Source of the DNA: Methanosarcinales archaeon
GTDB taxonomy: Archaea; Halobacteriota; Syntropharchaeia; Alkanophagales; Methanospirareceae
Direction: 5' to 3'
Length of the DNA: 6,540 nucleotides
Assembly: GCA_025464585.1 (NCBI GenBank)
Contig: JAODGL010000210.1
Location: 3,116-9,655, forward strand
Shown: piece by piece, positions 5,314 through 6,540 of the stretch
Layout of the letters: the number at the start of each line of letters is the position of its first letter
Numbering within the stretch: position 1 is the stretch's first letter
The notes under the pieces: model-generated
The model's input: the letters and a program-made list of their open reading frames with translations, nothing else
Database searches by the model: none
Told to the model about the DNA's origin: nothing
Made by a program: the position numbers and the translations under genes

Positions 5314-5651
5314 CTAATACTCTAACAGGAATTTTTTCCCATACTGGGGTGCCTTCAGGATCAATTCAATATCATCCTGAGATAAATTCATCTCTACTCT
5401 TTCCAGAATTTTCTTAAAGCTTTCGTTCTCCATGTACGGGGTATTGAAATCCAAATCCTCAGAGAATCTTGGGAGGTTATAGAAAAATCTCAATGCAGTG
5501 CCGCCTACAAAGAACATTGACTTAGCAAAGTTACTTTTATATATGCTATTCAGGATTATGGTCTGGAGATACTCTCTAAGGATAGCCCTTTTTTTGCAAG
5601 GGGTAGACCAAGTTCTCTTTCCTCCTCCAAGAGATATTCAAGCTTCAGCAT
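5314..5651 (-). pseudogene. Truncated, frameshifted AbiEii-like nucleotidyltransferase toxin
   Basis: Relic of the nucleotidyltransferase partner of an AbiE-type toxin-antitoxin pair. Reading starts at ATG 5651 (MLKLEYLLEEERELGLPLAK) and runs to the T7 run at 5589-5595 (A7 on the coding strand), where one base is missing; the frame then continues as KRAILREYLQTIILNSIYKS and on into FVGGTALRFFYNLPRFSEDL. The GG and DxD (EDLDF) active-site motifs of the nucleotidyltransferase fold are both present. Joined, it makes only about 112 residues, well below the roughly 200-300 usual, and ends soon after the DxD region with KKFLLEY, so the C-terminal part is lost. The ATG overlaps the antitoxin stop by 7 bases, as in an intact operon. 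The frameshift sits on A-AAA-AAA in the phase of a -1 slip, but the truncation makes decay the simpler view. Confidence 0.75.
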
Positions 5652-5908
5652 TCCGACCAGTTCCTGCAATCCTGCAATTTATTGATGGTTACTCTGTTAA
5701 AGAGTTCAGCATATTCCAGTGCTTTTTTCCACTCTATCTTCTTAAGGATGTCCGCATCAAAGCGTTCTTCATCAAAGTCTATCGATATCCCATGACGTAG
5801 TTTAAAGTATAAAAAATCAACCAGCGCCTTTTCCATGTCTGCAATCAAAACCTTATATCCTTCGTAATATACAATCCGGTAGCCAGTAAATACCCTATGT
5901 ATCTCATT
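5645..5908 (-). pseudogene. N-terminally truncated AbiEi-like antitoxin
   Basis: C-terminal part of the antitoxin that precedes the nucleotidyltransferase. In frame from 5908 it reads NEIHRVFTGYRIVYYEGYK then VLIADMEKALVDFLYFK, the typical 'ATPEKALxDxLY' stretch, and ends with a helical region WKKALEYAELFNRVTINKLQ. About 87 codons remain. The N-terminal DNA-binding half and any ordinary start codon for this part are missing; a TGA precedes at 5909-5911. A shorter reading from TTG 5848 (67 residues) is possible but would cut the domain. The stop overlaps the toxin ATG. Sequence upstream (5912-5959) is AT-rich without coding signal. Confidence 0.7.
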
Positions 5909-5911
5909 TCA

Positions 5912-5959
5912 ATTAATCATAGTTATTTGTGATTTATAGATATAAATATCTTCTCTAAT
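5912..5959. other. AT-rich gap with TATA-like sequences
   Basis: 48 bases between the antitoxin relic and the rnp4 fragment. The minus strand holds AGATATTTATATCTATAAAT (about 5953-5934), with several TATA-like words about 25-45 bases before the truncated antitoxin frame. It may be the original promoter of the toxin-antitoxin pair, brought close by the deletion. No gene is visible. Confidence 0.4.
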
Positions 5960-6032
5960 TTAAGAATGAGTGGCAACAAATGCAAATCCGCATCTTTAGA
6001 TGAGATGGTATTCGCACCCGATACCGCATTCC
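5960..6032. repeat. Direct repeat segment A, right copy
   Basis: Matches 5045-5117 at 68 of 73 bases, same orientation, about 915 bases away. Confidence 0.85.
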
Positions 6033-6037
6033 CAATC

Positions 6038-6047
6038 CAAATATTTT
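6038..6047 (+). promoter_or_regulatory. Candidate TATA element of the PUA gene
   Basis: AAATATTTTA lies about 40 bases before ATG 6082, giving a leader of about 14 bases. It sits in the bases unique to the right-hand copy between repeat segments A and B, so the rearrangement may have created or altered it. Confidence 0.3.
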
Positions 6048-6074
6048 AGTTAGGAAAGAAAGACTTAAAATTAA
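6046..6074. repeat. Direct repeat segment B, right copy
   Basis: Matches 5275-5303 at 28 of 29 bases, same orientation. It runs to 7 bases before the PUA start codon, so it carries the PUA gene's upstream region. Confidence 0.8.
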
Positions 6075-6081
6075 AAGAGAA

Positions 6082-6540
6082 ATGAGAGAGGAGGGAAGTG
6101 CGAATCTGCTCAAAAAGGCGAGAACCATAGCAGATTTTCAATTTGGTGCCGGTGCAGGAGAGGTTTTGTTCGCGCGAAGCGTAGAATTTTCACTCTCAAA
6201 GACGAGAAGGATATCACAGATAAAAGAGAATGGAAGGAGAATAGCGACTCTAAGGAGCTATGATGGGCTGCTAACACTAAGCATAGAAGGGGCACGGAGG
6301 TTACATCGGTTCTTCAACTATCCAGGATTGAGGGTGGTTATGAACGAGGAGAGCAGAGAATTTATAAGGGAAGGAGGAACTGCTTTTTGTAAACATGTAA
6401 TAGATGCCGACCCGGCGATAAGGGCTTATGATGAGGTTATACTGGTGGATGAGAAAGATAACCTGCTGGCAACAGGGAAAGCGATGCTATCTTGCGAAGA
6501 AATGAAAATCTTTGAGCATGGCGTGGCAGTGAAGGTGAGG
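6082..6540 (+). CDS. PUA-domain RNA-binding protein (partial, runs off the window)
   Basis: An open frame of 153 codons from ATG 6082 to the last base of the window with no stop, so the 3' end is missing. The N-terminal part (LLKKARTIADFQFGAGAGEVLF, 9-30; IATLRSYDGLLTLSIEGARRL, 54-74) matches the pre-PUA domain found in archaeal tRNA-guanine transglycosylase-related proteins. Residues about 82-153 form a PUA domain (LRVVMNEESREFIREGG, DEVILVDEKDNLLATGKAM, and a final VAVKVR strand). Free-standing archaeal proteins of this type are about 155-170 residues, so little should be missing. No catalytic transglycosylase domain is present. The likely role is RNA binding, possibly in tRNA modification (inference from the domain). 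It is divergent from rnp4; the AAGAGA upstream is a weak ribosome binding site. Confidence 0.88.
   Translation, partial: MREEGSANLLKKARTIADFQFGAGAGEVLFARSVEFSLSKTRRISQIKENGRRIATLRSYDGLLTLSIEGARRLHRFFNYPGLRVVMNEESREFIREGGTAFCKHVIDADPAIRAYDEVILVDEKDNLLATGKAMLSCEEMKIFEHGVAVKVR

Larger units (their letters stand above)
5960..6074 (-). pseudogene. Decayed partial copy of rnp4 and its upstream region
   Basis: Segment A (5960-6032, 68/73 identical to 5045-5117) and segment B (6046-6074, 28/29 identical to 5275-5303) are joined by 13 bases in place of the 157 bases in the intact locus. The copy therefore lacks the rnp4 N-terminal coding region and everything after the first CxxC. Its frame still reads GMRYRVRIPSHLKMRIC then ICCHSFL and stop, with only two residue changes (T to I, N to H) over this stretch. 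It cannot make a working RNase P subunit. It lies directly before the PUA gene. Confidence 0.8.

Noticed and set aside
6110..6295. Minus-strand 61-codon open frame
   Set aside because: Antisense to the PUA gene, whose product has a clear domain match in the plus frame.

Overview
The window is archaeal, most likely euryarchaeal. It carries an archaeal-type ribosomal protein eS1, an aCPSF2-type beta-CASP nuclease, the RNase P protein Rpp21/Rnp4, a PUA-domain RNA-binding protein, a UPF0280 (ApbE-like) protein and a DUF5678 protein. Archaeal TATA elements and GGTGA-type ribosome binding sites are present, and one tRNA has an intron with a bulge-helix-bulge splice motif. UPF0280 and DUF5678 together suggest a methanogen, an ANME or Archaeoglobus-like lineage, but the sequence does not fix the genus.

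Almost everything lies on the minus strand. From right to left: positions 6082-6540 (plus strand) hold the start of a PUA-domain protein that runs off the window. Positions 5045-6074 form a scrambled region: intact rnp4 at 4914-5267, then the relic of an AbiE-like toxin-antitoxin pair (toxin 5314-5651, antitoxin 5645-5908), then a second, decayed copy of part of rnp4 and its upstream region (5960-6074). Positions 3142-4844 look like a three-gene operon: an unrecognised 230-residue protein, UPF0280, and a small DUF5678 protein. purQ follows at 2119-2967. Then comes a transcription unit of eS1 (1442-2053), aCPSF2 (153-1433) and an intron-containing tRNA-Gly(GCC) (29-144), with gaps of only 8 bases between members.

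The theme is RNA and translation: RNase P subunit, PUA protein, ribosomal protein, 3'-end-processing nuclease and tRNA, with single purine and putative sulfur-metabolism genes between. Points most worth a second look are: (1) eS1 has no normal start codon for its conserved N-terminus and appears to start at CTG, or else to need a frameshift; (2) the tRNA leader after the aCPSF2 stop codon pairs completely with the tRNA trailer, extending the acceptor stem; (3) the toxin-antitoxin relic is bracketed by direct copies of rnp4 sequence; (4) the toxin reading frame breaks exactly at an A-AAA-AAA heptamer in the phase a -1 slip would repair.
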